NCBI RefSeq assembly: GCF_000473165.1
Contig: NZ_KI421504.1
Location: 1,561,337-1,625,336, forward strand
DNA: 64,000 nt
Reading direction: 5' to 3'
Source: Leisingera aquimarina DSM 24565
Lineage (GTDB): Bacteria; Pseudomonadota; Alphaproteobacteria; Rhodobacterales; Rhodobacteraceae
A program made the translations under genes and the position numbers. This document shows, piece after piece, positions 9,361 through 19,463 of the stretch. Positions within the stretch are counted from its first letter, which is position 1, and each line of letters opens with the position of its first letter. The notes under the pieces were generated by a model. It had not been told where the DNA came from, ran no database searches, and saw only the letters and a list, made by a program, of their open reading frames with translations.

Positions 9361-9861
9361 ATGCAGATGCCCGACCCGGTCCGCCCCGCAGATGACGACG
9401 CCCGCGCCTTGGCCCAAAGCCTGATGGCAAGCGCCCGCTTTGCCGCCCTCGGAGTGCTGCTGGACGATGGCAGCCCACTGGTCACACGGGTGGCTTTCGG
9501 ACTGGATCCGCAAGGGGGTCCTGTCAGCCTGATCTCCGGCCTGTCGTTGCACACAGCTGCGCTGGGTCAGCGGCCGGCCTGCTCGCTGCTGGTCGGCGAG
9601 CCGGAAGGCAAAGGCGATCCGCTAGCCCATCCGCGCCTGAGCCTGATGTGCCGGGCACGTTTCATCAGCAGGCAAGGCCCGGAGCATGAGACGCTGGCCG
9701 CGCATTACCTGCGCCGCCAGCCCAAGGCCAAGCTGTATCTGCAATTGGCTGATTTCACCTTTGTGCGGTTTGCTGTGACGGGTGCGCACCTGAACGGCGG
9801 CTTTGGCAAGGCCTTCCGCCTTGCCGCCGCCGATCTTCAGCACTCTGGCGGCACTGGTTAG
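9361..9861 (+). CDS. Pyridoxamine 5'-phosphate oxidase-like, HugZ-type flavin/haem protein
   Basis: The 166 residues match the FMN-binding split barrel of HugZ-like proteins. An N-terminal helix 'ALAQSLMASARFAALGVL' is followed by strands 'PLVTRVAFGLD' and 'VSLISGLSLHTAAL'. The 'ACSLLVGEPEGKGDPLAHPRLSLMCRA' motif is typical of haem-utilisation HugZ/HutZ proteins. It is shorter than full HugZ, which carries an extra C-terminal haem-binding domain, so haem degradation is not implied. ATG 9361 or 9367 can be the start. The gene lies 21 bp after the beta-barrel gene and may be co-transcribed with it. Confidence 0.8.
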   Translation: MQMPDPVRPADDDARALAQSLMASARFAALGVLLDDGSPLVTRVAFGLDPQGGPVSLISGLSLHTAALGQRPACSLLVGEPEGKGDPLAHPRLSLMCRARFISRQGPEHETLAAHYLRRQPKAKLYLQLADFTFVRFAVTGAHLNGGFGKAFRLAAADLQHSGGTG

Positions 9862-12143
9862 CTGTCCATCCGCATGATGACCTGAACTTCGCCCTTGACG
9901 GCTTCGCCCCAGCGCAGCCGGATCTCGTCGTTGTTCGAGCCTTGCTGCGCTTCGGTATACGGCACAATGTAGCGGGTGCTGTTGCCGCCGCTCTTCAGCG
10001 CGCCCAGCGGCACCACGCTATCGACATAGCGGGCAAACCCTTGGAACGGCAGCAGCCCCTCGGCCTGCACCGACCAGGAGGTTGAGGCCGAAGATTGATC
10101 GTGCCGCACCCGCAGCGGGTTGGCGGTTTGCGCCGCGACGTTGTGGTACATGTTGCCGCTGAAATCGACGTTTTTAGACCGGCTGAAATCCAGATCCGAA
10201 AAACTGGTATCCACCCGTTCCGCCCGGTCGATACTGCCCTGAAGCGAGCGGAATTTATTGCCGGTAACAGAAAGCCCGTTCAGGAAATGGCCGCTGCCAT
10301 AGGGTTTAACGACGATATAGCTGAACCACGGCGCGACATCGCCGGACAGGAACACATTGGCGCTCACTGACAAGGCGCTGAACGAGAATCCGCCGGTGAA
10401 GTCAGGTGTTGCGTCCCGCTCGTTGGTCCATTCGATAAAGCAATTGTCGATGTAATTGTCCGAAACGGTTGAGGTGCAGTTGTTTGAGGCCAGAACCAGC
10501 CCCGCCGTGCGCACGCCGTTGGCGATATTGTCGCCCTGAAAAAAGTGATTGCCGGTCACCGTGTTGCTGCCGCCTGCCAGCAGCGCGAAATGGCGGAACC
10601 TGGTGGCCCGGTTGCTGCGCAGCTTTGCATCGTTGGCATTGACGTTGAGGCCGATACTGACCCGGTCCGGCACATCCTCTCCGTCCTCATTCGACAGGAA
10701 CTGGCAATTGTCCACCAGAATCCCCTGACAGCCGGAACCAGCCGACGTGATGCCCCGGTCCTTGGGGCGTGAAAAGAAACAACTGTCAAACGCGTTCACC
10801 GACCCGGCCGGCGCCAGCCGCACTGCGCTGCAGCGGCCATTGCACTGAAACTCGATGCCTTCCATACCGAATTTGCTGAGCGAACTGAAGCCGCTGAAAT
10901 CCACCAGATACTTGAAGTCGTGGAAAGTGAACGTCTGGGTGCCTTCAGCATCATACAATGCCCCGCTGAGGGTCAGCTCTCCGGCGCCGGTGTTTTTGGA
11001 TTTCACATAGATCTCGCGGCCCACCCCGGCGCCTTCGACCAAAGAGCCAACTGCAACATTGGTGATGTTCGCAACATTGGTCAGCTTCTTGGAGTCCGAT
11101 GCACTGTAGGTTGCCTGCGAGATCACAGCATCGGTGTCCCAGGCCGCATTGCTGGCGGCCTCCAATTGGCCGTTCCGGATGACCCGGCGGGTCGCATAGG
11201 AGCTTTTGTTCGGGACTGCCGCTTGCATGTCGATCGGCCCGGTGACGGTGATCTTGCGGCCCTTCAGATCGAGGGATTCATGATCTGCGTTGTTGATCAG
11301 CGCCTGAAACGCCTTTTTGAACCCCAGTTCCTCATTGCCGAATGCCGCCGCATATGCGGGGAAATCGAAATTCTTTGTCAGCAGCAGCATCTGGCTGTCC
11401 GGCATGGAAACGGTGCCTTCGAACACGGCCTGGTGGTTCAGCGAAACGGTGCTGTTCAGGCGGAAATCCCCTGCAGGCACCAGGATGCGCCGCCCGTCGG
11501 CAGCAGCATCGGCCGCTTCAAAAGCCGCCGTGCAATCAAAGCTGCCATTGCCCACCGCGCCATAGTCCGTGACGTCCACCACGCTCAGCATGTCGCGCAC
11601 AAAAGCGCTGGTGATATCGGTGATTTCGATATCGTCGATCCGCACCACGCCGCCGTTGGCGCCGGTCAGGTCGAGGCCGAAGTGGCCGTAGGCCGCACTG
11701 CGCCCCCACGGCATGTCCACCCCGCCGCGTTCGCCGCTGCCGACGATGCCGGTGACTTCGAGTACTTTGCCATAGGTGCTGAGCGCATGCTGCTGCCCGG
11801 CTTCGGACACGCCGCCGATGTGGCTGCCGCCGCTGGCACCAGCCCAGCCTGCAACGCGGACCGCAGGCAGCGCGCCGCTAACAGCCTTGATACGGATCTT
11901 GATCTGCAGGTAGCAGCCCGGTTGCAGCGGCGTCTGGCCCATGAAGCGCAGCTTCTGGGTGTTCTCAGTCTTCTGCATCTCCAGGCAGCCGCCGAAATCA
12001 GCGTCCGCCGCCACAAAAACCGCATTGGCCGCGCCGTCATAGGTGTCCGACCCCGGCGTGCCGTCGCCGCTGGACCAGACGTTCAGACCGTCCGCAAAGG
12101 CGGGGGGCATCAGCTGCAAACCTTCGGTGATTGCCTTGTTCAT
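9858..12143 (-). CDS. Large right-handed beta-helix protein (pectate-lyase-3 type), possible GTA head-spike homologue
   Basis: The protein has 761 residues. Residues 1-180 form a jelly-roll-like ligand/attachment domain (MPPAFADGLNVWSSGDGTPG near the start). At 188-230 is the classic start of a pectate-lyase-3/GH28-related helix (VVDVTDYGAVGNGSFDCTAAF ... RRILVPAGDF). Repeated short coils such as 'NTVTGNHFFQGDN' and 'STVSDNYIDNCF' follow. There is no signal peptide. Such architecture is typical of phage tail spikes. From memory the N-terminal part resembles the GhsB head spike of Rhodobacter gene transfer agents, which binds host capsule; this was not checked by search. No other GTA gene is in the window. 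AAGGAAA precedes the ATG. Confidence 0.75.
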   Translation of the reverse strand: MNKAITEGLQLMPPAFADGLNVWSSGDGTPGSDTYDGAANAVFVAADADFGGCLEMQKTENTQKLRFMGQTPLQPGCYLQIKIRIKAVSGALPAVRVAGWAGASGGSHIGGVSEAGQQHALSTYGKVLEVTGIVGSGERGGVDMPWGRSAAYGHFGLDLTGANGGVVRIDDIEITDITSAFVRDMLSVVDVTDYGAVGNGSFDCTAAFEAADAAADGRRILVPAGDFRLNSTVSLNHQAVFEGTVSMPDSQMLLLTKNFDFPAYAAAFGNEELGFKKAFQALINNADHESLDLKGRKITVTGPIDMQAAVPNKSSYATRRVIRNGQLEAASNAAWDTDAVISQATYSASDSKKLTNVANITNVAVGSLVEGAGVGREIYVKSKNTGAGELTLSGALYDAEGTQTFTFHDFKYLVDFSGFSSLSKFGMEGIEFQCNGRCSAVRLAPAGSVNAFDSCFFSRPKDRGITSAGSGCQGILVDNCQFLSNEDGEDVPDRVSIGLNVNANDAKLRSNRATRFRHFALLAGGSNTVTGNHFFQGDNIANGVRTAGLVLASNNCTSTVSDNYIDNCFIEWTNERDATPDFTGGFSFSALSVSANVFLSGDVAPWFSYIVVKPYGSGHFLNGLSVTGNKFRSLQGSIDRAERVDTSFSDLDFSRSKNVDFSGNMYHNVAAQTANPLRVRHDQSSASTSWSVQAEGLLPFQGFARYVDSVVPLGALKSGGNSTRYIVPYTEAQQGSNNDEIRLRWGEAVKGEVQVIMRMDS

Positions 12144-12240
12144 GAGATTTCCTTTTCCTGCTGCGCATGTCGCGTTCAGGGAAAAGGATTTACAGATGCC
12201 GCGTTAAATTCCGCCCAGCGGTGCGTGCGCAGGCCAGGGC

Positions 12241-12642
12241 TCAGACGCTTTCATCCTGCCCTTTCAGAAGGTGTACGGCGTTGATTTTCCATCCGCTTTC
12301 CAGGTTAATCATTTGGTAATCCAATAGGTGCACGGCGCCCTGCTCGTCGGTGACCATCACCCGCTGCCACAGGCTGCCGGCCACTTCGCGCAATTGCAGG
12401 TAACGCACCTCAACAGGTCGCCAGACCATCGGGTAGCCCTGGCGCACCATCTCGCCAAAGCGGTCCGGGGTGCCGAAAATGCGCCGGATCGCCGGCGAAG
12501 CATAGGAGAAGGCGGTTTCGGTATCATTGTTCAGAAAGGCAGAAATCTGAGAGCCGATCACGGCTGTGACCGGCTCCCTTTGAGCTATTGCCGGGAAGGC
12601 CAGAAGAAAAACACTTACCCCCGCAAACAGAACACTGCGCAT
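12241..12642 (-). CDS. DUF4864-type exported protein
   Basis: From ATG 12642 (GGGAGG upstream) this is a 133-residue protein with a signal peptide (MRSVLFAGVSVFLLAFPAIAQ). A small alpha/beta domain follows: 'VTAVIGSQISAFLNNDTETAFSYASPAIRRIFGTPDRFGEMVRQGYPMVWRP'. This matches the DUF4864 pattern (a SnoaL/NTF2-like fold with a tail on gamma-beta structure). Function is unknown. It lies upstream of the beta-helix gene on the same strand, about 100 bp apart. Confidence 0.8.
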   Translation of the reverse strand: MRSVLFAGVSVFLLAFPAIAQREPVTAVIGSQISAFLNNDTETAFSYASPAIRRIFGTPDRFGEMVRQGYPMVWRPVEVRYLQLREVAGSLWQRVMVTDEQGAVHLLDYQMINLESGWKINAVHLLKGQDESV

Positions 12643-12766
12643 CTGTCCCTCCCGGTCCGTTTGACTCCAGTTAGGGCAAAGTGACGTTGCGTCAAAGAAA
12701 ATTTTGGGGGAGCTGGTGCACAGCGCGGGACAAGGCCGCAGGCCGCCGCGCATGGCTGAAAAAGAA

Positions 12767-12790
12767 AAGGGCGCGAAAACCCGCGCCCTT
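12767..12790 (-). terminator. Rho-independent terminator after lysK
   Basis: Arms aagggcgcg and cgcgccctt form a perfect 9-bp stem with a 6-nt loop. On the minus strand the stem is followed by a T-rich run (revcomp of gaaaaagaaaa). It lies 24 bp beyond the lysK stop. Confidence 0.85.
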
Positions 12791-12813
12791 GCTGATCGCT
12801 ATTCGGTGAAAGC

Positions 12814-14457
12814 TCAGGCCAGCTCGCCCGCCAGCGCCTTTTCGATCAACGCGATGGTGTCCTCGACGCCGTAAAGCGCGATGAAGCCGCCGAAGCGGGG
12901 ACCTTGGGAGGCCCCCAGCAGCACCTCGTAGATCGCCGAGAACCAGGCGCGCAGCGGCTCGAAGCCATGGATCTTGCCGATGGCAAAGACCACGGATTGC
13001 AGGAATTCCTCATCCGCGAAATCGGCCTCGGGCAGCGGGTCGTCGCTGCCGGCCAGCTCGTTCTTCTTGGCGATTGCTGCCAGTGCGGCCTCCGGCGATT
13101 TCAGCGCATCGGCCAGATCCTGCAGCGCTGCACGCTCTTGATCGGTAGGCAGGCGGAATACTTTGGCGGGTTTCACGAAGTCGTTGAAATAGGCCACAGC
13201 AAAACCTGCCGCCTGATCCATCGCCGGATTGGTCTCCGGCGTGGCATCGGGTGCATATTTGTTGATGAAGCCCCACATGGTTTCCTTGTCCTCGGCGCTG
13301 GAGGCCGAAGCGAGGTTGAGCAGCATCGAGAACGGCACCACCATATCGGACTGCGGCACGTCACCGCCGTGGATGTGCCAGACCGGGTTGTTCAGCTGCC
13401 CCTTCAGGTCCTGGGTGTGATAGGCGCGCAGCTGCTGGTGGTATTCGTCCACTGCCTTGGGGATCACATCGAAATGCATCCGCTTGGCGGTCTTGGGCTT
13501 CTGGTACATGAAATACGCCAGCGACTCTGTCGAGGCATAGGTCAGCCATTCGTCGATCGAGATGCCGTTGCCGGAGGTTTTCGAGATCTTTTGGCCGTTG
13601 GCATCCAGGAACAGTTCATAGGTGAAATGCTCCGGCGCGCGGTGGCCCAGAACCCGGCAGATGCCGTCATAGATCGGTGTATTGGTGGAGTGATCCTTGC
13701 CGTACATCTCAAAATCGACTTCCAGCGCCGCCCAGCGGGCGCCGAAATCCGGCTTCCACTGCAGCTTCACATTGCCGCCAGTGACCGGCAGGGTCCATTC
13801 CTTGCCGTTTTCGTCGTCAAAGGTGACGGTGTAAGTTTCAGCGCAGACCTTCTTCATCGGAACATAGAGGACGCGGCCGGTTTCCGGATGGATCGGCAGG
13901 AAGATCGAATAGGTCTGGCGGCGTTCCTCACGCAAGCTCTTCAGCATGATCGCCATGACGTCGTCGTATTTGTCGACAGCGCGTTTCAGCACCTCGTCGA
14001 ACTGGCCGGATTGGTAGAACTCCTGCGCCGAATAAAATTCATACTCGAAGCCGAAGGTATCCAGGAAGCGGCGCAGCATGGCGTTGTTGTGGTGGCCAAA
14101 GCTCTCATGGGTGCCAAACGGATCCGGCACCGAGGTCAGCGGTTTTTGCAGATGCTCCTGCAGGCTGTCGGCATTGGGCACATTGCCCGGCACCTTGCGC
14201 ATCCCGTCCAGATCGTCCGAAAAGCAGATCAGCTTGGTGGGTATGTCCGAGATCACCTCGAACGCGGTTTTGATCATGGTGGTGCGGGCGACCTCGCCGA
14301 AGGTGCCGATATGCGGCAGGCCCGATGGGCCATAGCCGGTCTCAAATAGAACATAGCCCTTGTCCGGCGCGCCCTTGGCATAACGTTTGAGAACCCGGCG
14401 GGCCTCTTCAAACGGCCAGGCTTTGCTCTTCAGAGCTTCTTCGCGCACATCAGACAT
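12814..14457 (-). CDS. lysK: Lysyl-tRNA synthetase, class I
   Basis: The 547-residue enzyme is the archaeal/alphaproteobacterial class I LysRS. It has the HIGH-like motif [13 protein letters not shown] (PHIG at 48-51) and the KMSKS-like motif [10 protein letters not shown] (KISKT at 290-294). It charges tRNALys with lysine. The start at 14457 (MSDVREEAL) follows GGAG; earlier in-frame codons give an unrelated basic stretch. A class I enzyme is typical of Rhodobacteraceae and supports the host assignment. Confidence 0.96.
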   Translation of the reverse strand: MSDVREEALKSKAWPFEEARRVLKRYAKGAPDKGYVLFETGYGPSGLPHIGTFGEVARTTMIKTAFEVISDIPTKLICFSDDLDGMRKVPGNVPNADSLQEHLQKPLTSVPDPFGTHESFGHHNNAMLRRFLDTFGFEYEFYSAQEFYQSGQFDEVLKRAVDKYDDVMAIMLKSLREERRQTYSIFLPIHPETGRVLYVPMKKVCAETYTVTFDDENGKEWTLPVTGGNVKLQWKPDFGARWAALEVDFEMYGKDHSTNTPIYDGICRVLGHRAPEHFTYELFLDANGQKISKTSGNGISIDEWLTYASTESLAYFMYQKPKTAKRMHFDVIPKAVDEYHQQLRAYHTQDLKGQLNNPVWHIHGGDVPQSDMVVPFSMLLNLASASSAEDKETMWGFINKYAPDATPETNPAMDQAAGFAVAYFNDFVKPAKVFRLPTDQERAALQDLADALKSPEAALAAIAKKNELAGSDDPLPEADFADEEFLQSVVFAIGKIHGFEPLRAWFSAIYEVLLGASQGPRFGGFIALYGVEDTIALIEKALAGELA

Positions 14458-14707
14458 TCGTATTCTCCATCGGCGGCGTCGTTTCCGGTTTTCCAGGGGC
14501 CGCAAGATCAGTGCGGATGCCCCATGCATCCAGCCCTTTCCTCTATTGTGCTGATGCAGCATGAGTCAATAATCACTGGCCCGCCGAGGCCGTCTTTTGC
14601 TGCAGCAAAAAGGATAAAAACGCCGCGCAGACACAGCCTGTTGTTGAACCTCACCGCTGGCATACCTATCCTGATCGGATCAATATTGGCAAAAAAGGAT
14701 TTCGTCC

Positions 14708-15130
14708 ATGAGTGAGCAAACCCCGCACCCGATGTCCCCGCAGGACTGCCTGGTGGCGCTGATGGTGGCGGTTTCGGCCTCGGACGAGAACATCCGCACT
14801 GCCGAGCTGGTAAAGATCCAGTCTGCGGTCAACATGCTGCCGGTGTTTGCCGACTATGACATCGACCGGGTGACACGGGTTTCGCAGACCGTTCTGGACC
14901 TGTTTGAGCAGGAAGACGGTCTGGCGGCGCTGTTCGGCCTGATCCGCGGCGATCTGCCGGAGCGGTTGTTTGAAACCGCCTATGCGCTGTCCTGCGATGT
15001 GGCGGCTGCGGACGGGATCCTGGGCGAGACCGAGCTCGAGTTTCTGGCAGAGGTCCGCTATGAATTGAACATCGACCGGCTGCATGCCGCGGCCATCGAA
15101 CGCGGCGCACGGGCGCGGCACATGGTCTGA
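14708..15130 (+). CDS. TerB-family tellurite-resistance-like protein
   Basis: The 140 residues form an all-helical TerB-like domain. Two similar halves each start with an Asp/Glu-rich turn: 'LMVAVSASDENIRTAELVKIQ' and 'ALSCDVAAADGILGETELEFL'. The turns may bind metal ions as in TerB. Single-domain TerB proteins are common, and their link to tellurite is nominal. AAGGAT lies upstream of the ATG. Confidence 0.85.
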   Translation: MSEQTPHPMSPQDCLVALMVAVSASDENIRTAELVKIQSAVNMLPVFADYDIDRVTRVSQTVLDLFEQEDGLAALFGLIRGDLPERLFETAYALSCDVAAADGILGETELEFLAEVRYELNIDRLHAAAIERGARARHMV

Positions 15131-15223
15131 AGGGCGAAGGGGGGCGCTGCCCCCGGCCTTGCGGCCTGGTGAAGTTTATGCAGCCAAGCGCGGGCGGGAC
15201 TGGCTGCGCAGGGTCATGTGGTA

Positions 15224-15949
15224 TCAGCCCGTCCGTCTGGCCGCTGCGATCAAAGTGCCGAGGCTTTGCTTCTGCTGCCCTTCCGCACCGAAGTTTGATG
15301 GATCAAGCCACGTCTGATAGGCGGCTTCAAGCATGGGCCATTCGCCATCCGGCACTGAATACCAGGCGGTATCACGGTTGCGGCCTTTATAGACAATGGC
15401 TTGGCGGAACAGACCATCATAGGTAAAACCGAAGCGCTCTGCCGCACGGCAGGAGGGCGCATTCAAGGCGTCGCATTTCCACTCATAGCGGCGGTAGCCC
15501 AAATCATTGAACACCCGCGCCATCATCAGATACATCGCCTCGGTCGCCGCCCGCGTCCGCTGCAATGACGGTGCGAAGGTGATGCCGCCGACCTCGATCA
15601 CACCGTGGGCGGGCTGAATGCGCATGAAGCTTGCGATGCCTTCGGCCTTGCCGCTGACGCCATTGATGACCGCGAAATAGGGCTGTGCATCCACGCCGCT
15701 GGCCGCTTGCACCCAGGCATGCAGGCCTTCCGGCGTCTCAAACGGGCCATAGGGCACATAGGTCCAGATCGCATCGGCCTGGTCCTGCCGGAAGGCCGCG
15801 AACAGATCCGCGGCGTGGCGGTCCGCATTCAGCGGCTCAACCCGGCAGTATTGCCCCGCCATGCCGGTGTGGCCGGGGTGGCGGGCACCGCGCCAGTCCG
15901 GCAGCGGTGCGCCGATGGGCTGGCCATGCTCGTTGAAGTATCTGGTCAT
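15224..15949 (-). CDS. GNAT acetyltransferase (RimJ/RimL-like)
   Basis: The 241-residue protein shows the RimJ/RimL arrangement. It has the N-terminal 'CRVEPLNADRHAADLFAAF' and the central 'GIASFMRIQPAHGVIEVGGITFAPSLQRTRAATEAMYLMMARVF' with the acetyl-CoA-binding R-T-R/A-A-T segment. After it comes 'RYEWKCDALNAPSCRAAERFGFTYDGLFR'. It likely N-acetylates a small molecule or a protein end; the substrate is unknown. AAAAGGA precedes the ATG at 15949. Confidence 0.9.
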   Translation of the reverse strand: MTRYFNEHGQPIGAPLPDWRGARHPGHTGMAGQYCRVEPLNADRHAADLFAAFRQDQADAIWTYVPYGPFETPEGLHAWVQAASGVDAQPYFAVINGVSGKAEGIASFMRIQPAHGVIEVGGITFAPSLQRTRAATEAMYLMMARVFNDLGYRRYEWKCDALNAPSCRAAERFGFTYDGLFRQAIVYKGRNRDTAWYSVPDGEWPMLEAAYQTWLDPSNFGAEGQQKQSLGTLIAAARRTG

Positions 15950-16085
15950 GGCGGCATCCTTTTCACAGCAATATCGCGGCGGCTTGCACCACCGTCCTGC
16001 GCAGGTTTGCCACGCTCCCGGACCGGAAAAAACGTCCAGATTCTGGCAATATGACCAGACCAATCCCGCCTGTTCCGGACCCGGG

Positions 16086-17582
16086 TCAGCTGCCGTAGAC
16101 CGCGCCCCATCGTTCGATCAATTGCTGTTGCAGCTTCTTGGCGCGGCGGTTCCATCCGCGTGCGCCTTTGGGGCGTTCGCGCTGTGCGCGGGGGATGCGG
16201 GCACGCGTTTTCTGGTCAGCGGTGAAAATGGCAAAGGCCAGTTCCGTCCCGTCCGCAGCCGTCATAAAACCGCCCAGGCCCGAGACAAAGTTCAACGTGC
16301 CGGTTTTGGCCGCGACCTTGATCGGGTGTCCTTTGACGATACCGCCCTTGGCATCACGCATCCGGAAAGGTTTTAGAAGCGGTCTGAGCCGGCCCGCCTT
16401 GTAGGCGGCAACCAATGCACCTGTCAGATCCCCCGGTGTCATCCGCGAATCCTCGCCCAGGCCGGAATGATCCACCAACCTGGTGCCGGACATGCCGTAT
16501 TTGGCAGCGGCCCAGCGGTTCATTTCGGCTGCGGACGCCTTCAGCGAGCCAGGCCGGCTGCCGCGCGCGGCGGTGGCCGACATGCCGATCATCTCGGCCA
16601 TCAGGTTGTTGGAGTATTTCAGCATCGCCTTGAGCATCATATCCAGCGGCGGGCTGTGATGCCGGGCCAGCAATTGCGACTTCGGCAAGGATTTGGCGGC
16701 CTTTGCCTTGTCGAGCTTGATCCCGTTTGCCCGTGCCAGGGTGCGGAACACATCGCCGGAATAGGCCGCAGGGTTGCGGACAGGCAGCCAGCGCGATCCG
16801 CCCTTGCCCAGCGCCTTGCTGGCGACGGTCCAGTGATCGACACCCCCTTTTTCGGCGTAGGTATAGACCGGCCCCGAGCGCGAGGCGATTTTCATCCGCG
16901 CATTGACCACTTCGGGGCGGTACTTTTCGGTCCTTGCATCCATGGTGATCGCCCAGCTGCCGCCGGACGCGCGTTTCCATTCAAAATGCACCCGGTTGAA
17001 ATTCAGCGCGATGCCCGCGACCGCCGGGGAATAGCCGACATGGTCGGGCTGGTCCGGGTCGATGGTTTTGACCGCCGGAAGGCTGCCGTCCCAGACCAGG
17101 AACCTGCCCCGCACCTCGCGCACGCCTGCGGTCTTCAATGCCTTGGCCAGCAGCGCCAGATGATCGGTGTTCAGCATAGGGTCGCTGCCGCCGGCCAGGA
17201 TCAGATCACCCTTGACCACGCCGCCCGCAACGCCGCCGGTCGCCAGAATGCGGGTCTCGAACCGGTGATCCGCCCCAAGCACATCCAGCGCATAGAGCGC
17301 GGTCAGCGCTTTGGCGACACTGGCTGGCGGCAGTGCTTCGGCCTGGCCCGAGGCCTCCAGTAGCTTGCCGGATTTCACATCGGCCACCGCACAGACCGCC
17401 TGGCCCGGCAGATCGGCCCGCGCCAATAGCGCCTTGAGCCCGTCCGTTCCGGCCGCAAGAGAGCTGACACGGCGTGCCACGGGCCGCAGTGACACCGCCG
17501 GCGCATTGGCCAGCGCAGAGGAACCCGCCAAAGCGGCAAGCCCGGAAAGGAGGAACGTCCGGCGTGAGGTCATCTTATTCAT
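16086..17582 (-). CDS. dacB: D-alanyl-D-alanine carboxypeptidase/endopeptidase (PBP4, S13 family)
   Basis: The 498-residue enzyme carries the three penicillin-binding motifs: SVAK (88-91), SNN (324-326) and KTG (426-428). A twin-arginine-like signal (MTSRRTFLLSGLAALAGSSALA) sends it to the periplasm, where it trims peptidoglycan stem peptides and cuts crosslinks. The C-terminal 45 residues are strongly basic (KTRARIPRAQRERPKGARGWNRRAKK), which is unusual and might tether it to the envelope. Two ATG codons nine bases apart are possible starts. Confidence 0.95.
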   Translation of the reverse strand: MNKMTSRRTFLLSGLAALAGSSALANAPAVSLRPVARRVSSLAAGTDGLKALLARADLPGQAVCAVADVKSGKLLEASGQAEALPPASVAKALTALYALDVLGADHRFETRILATGGVAGGVVKGDLILAGGSDPMLNTDHLALLAKALKTAGVREVRGRFLVWDGSLPAVKTIDPDQPDHVGYSPAVAGIALNFNRVHFEWKRASGGSWAITMDARTEKYRPEVVNARMKIASRSGPVYTYAEKGGVDHWTVASKALGKGGSRWLPVRNPAAYSGDVFRTLARANGIKLDKAKAAKSLPKSQLLARHHSPPLDMMLKAMLKYSNNLMAEMIGMSATAARGSRPGSLKASAAEMNRWAAAKYGMSGTRLVDHSGLGEDSRMTPGDLTGALVAAYKAGRLRPLLKPFRMRDAKGGIVKGHPIKVAAKTGTLNFVSGLGGFMTAADGTELAFAIFTADQKTRARIPRAQRERPKGARGWNRRAKKLQQQLIERWGAVYGS

Positions 17583-17684
17583 TTTTAGTGTCAGGACCTG
17601 CTCTTCTTCAATCCCGTTTTCCTGTCAATTCGCCGCAAGATCCGGGGTTTTGCCCCGCGGGAAGTCCTGCTACCGCTGGCAGCC

Positions 17685-18512
17685 ATGTTGCAGGCAGTCA
17701 TCCTCATGTTCGTGGCCATGTCAATGATCCCTGCGGGCGATCTGTGCGGGAAACTGCTGACGGGCGGCGGGCTGGCCACACCGGCGTTTGTCGCCTGGTC
17801 GCGATTTGCCATCGGCACCGCGCTGATCCTGCCCTTTGTGCCGCGCCGCGCCTATGCGCTGCTGGGCGATTGGCGGCTGTGGCTGCGGGCCGGGCTGCTG
17901 ACCGGCGGCATCTTTTCGATCCAGCTGGCGCTGACGACCGAGCCGCTGGCCAATGTCTTTGCCGCCTTTTTTGTCGGTCCGATGGTCAGCTATGTGCTGT
18001 CGGTTCTGTTGCTGCGGGAGCAGGCGACACTGCTGCGCAGCCTGCTGATGGCATTGGGGTTCATCGGCGTGCTGATGGTGGTGCGGCCTGGATTAGGCGG
18101 CTCCATCAACCTGCTGTGGGCGGTGCTGGCGGGCTGTTTTTATGGCGGTTTCCTGACCAGTTCGCGCTGGCTGGCGCATGTGGGCACGCCGCTGGAGCTG
18201 AGCCTGACACAGCTGTTGCTCAGCGCCGTCCTGATGCTGCCGCTGGGCCTCAGCAGCCTGCCTGAATTCACGCCGTCAACTGCGGCGCTGACGGTTGGCA
18301 GCGCGGCTTTTTCGATGACCGGCAACCTCTTGCTGCTGTTTGCCTATGGCCGGGTGCAGGCGGTGAAGCTGGCGCCAATGGTCTATTTCCAGCTGGTTGC
18401 CGCTGTCAGCCTCGGCTGGGCGGTGTTCAGCCAGTTGCCTGATGCCTGGACCTGGGCCGGGCTGGCGGTGGTGCTGTCCGCCGGGCTGGCCTCAGCCGTG
18501 CTCCGCCGCTGA
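17685..18512 (+). CDS. EamA-family (DMT superfamily) transporter
   Basis: The 275-residue protein has about ten transmembrane helices in two EamA halves. Each half has the usual Gly/Pro-rich ends, for example '[44 protein letters not shown]'. Members export or import metabolites, and the substrate cannot be read from sequence. Its 3' end overlaps the 3' end of nadD by 21 bp, in tail-to-tail orientation. Confidence 0.9.
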   Translation: MLQAVILMFVAMSMIPAGDLCGKLLTGGGLATPAFVAWSRFAIGTALILPFVPRRAYALLGDWRLWLRAGLLTGGIFSIQLALTTEPLANVFAAFFVGPMVSYVLSVLLLREQATLLRSLLMALGFIGVLMVVRPGLGGSINLLWAVLAGCFYGGFLTSSRWLAHVGTPLELSLTQLLLSAVLMLPLGLSSLPEFTPSTAALTVGSAAFSMTGNLLLLFAYGRVQAVKLAPMVYFQLVAAVSLGWAVFSQLPDAWTWAGLAVVLSAGLASAVLRR

Positions 18513-19106
18513 CCATTCACCGCGGGCCCGGATTTCGGTTGAACTGACATCCACCATTGGCACGTTGACAAAACACCAGGCGGGGGCTTCGGCCCGCGCC
18601 AGCAGATGGCTTTGACTGCCTTTCAGCATCGCATGGCGGGCAAAGCGCGCAGAGGGTGAAAACCGCGCCGAGATCCGGTCATTCGGCCGGGCCAGCACGC
18701 CGACGGGCACGGTGTCCAGAATCTGCCGCCAATCTTTCCAGCGGTGGAAATGGGTCAGATTGTCGGCCCCCATCAGCCAGACAAAACGCACGCCCGGATG
18801 GCGGCGGCGCAGATGGCGCAGGGTCTGGGCGGTGTAGCGGGTGCCAAGCTCCGCCTCAATGCCGCTGATATGGATGCGCGGATGCTGTATCAGGCCTTGC
18901 GACGCTGCAATCCGCCGCTGCAGGGCGGCCGGCTGGCGTGCTTTCAGCGGGTTGCCCGGAGATACCAGCCAGAACAGGTGATCAAGCCCGAACCGCCTCA
19001 GCGCTGCATGGGAAATCGCTGCATGGCCGCGGTGCGGCGGATCAAAGGATCCTCCCAGCAGCCCGACGCTTTGGCCCGGGCGGATATGCGGCAGCTTGCA
19101 AATCAT
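18492..19106 (-). CDS. nadD: Nicotinate-nucleotide adenylyltransferase
   Basis: The 204-residue protein has the nucleotidyl-transferase start [18 protein letters not shown], with the HxGH-type motif HRGH. It also has '[17 protein letters not shown]' and the C-terminal '[10 protein letters not shown]' typical of NadD. It makes deamido-NAD from nicotinate mononucleotide and ATP in the cytoplasm. The start at 19106 is chosen because AAGG lies just upstream; 19124 is possible. Confidence 0.95.
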   Translation of the reverse strand: MICKLPHIRPGQSVGLLGGSFDPPHRGHAAISHAALRRFGLDHLFWLVSPGNPLKARQPAALQRRIAASQGLIQHPRIHISGIEAELGTRYTAQTLRHLRRRHPGVRFVWLMGADNLTHFHRWKDWRQILDTVPVGVLARPNDRISARFSPSARFARHAMLKGSQSHLLARAEAPAWCFVNVPMVDVSSTEIRARGEWSAAEHG

Positions 19107-19463
19107 AACCGCCTTGATGCGCATAATTTTCCGGGGAGATCAATCAGGTGGGCGCGGTGGCCAATGGAGGCTGCAAAGGGCAGATGGTAGTGCTTTCCGG
19201 GTCAGGAAGGGCGGGCCGGCAGGGGGAGTGGGTGCAGCGGGGTTGTCAGTGAAAAGGGAGAGGCGTTGCGAAACTTTATTTTTTAACAGGTGGTTAGTTT
19301 GATCTAGGCGGTTTTGCAGAGCCAAATGCGCGGCGCAGGCAGGCATCACGTCAGATCCGCCCTCGTCTACCATAGGTGCGCCGATCAGGGGTGGCACGTC
19401 TTCGGTGTGACGCGGGTGCGAACACCCACCCTCAGGATCGGGCGCTGGGTGGACTTTTCACCT
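19107..19463. other. Intergenic, nothing recognised
   Basis: About 350 bp lie between nadD and the low-GC fic block. Base composition begins to drop near 19260 (cgaaactttattttttaac). No gene, RNA or repeat could be supported. Confidence 0.5.

Noticed and set aside
9361..9861. Haem-degrading HugZ function
   Set aside because: Only the split-barrel half is present. The C-terminal haem-binding domain is missing and no haem-uptake gene is nearby.
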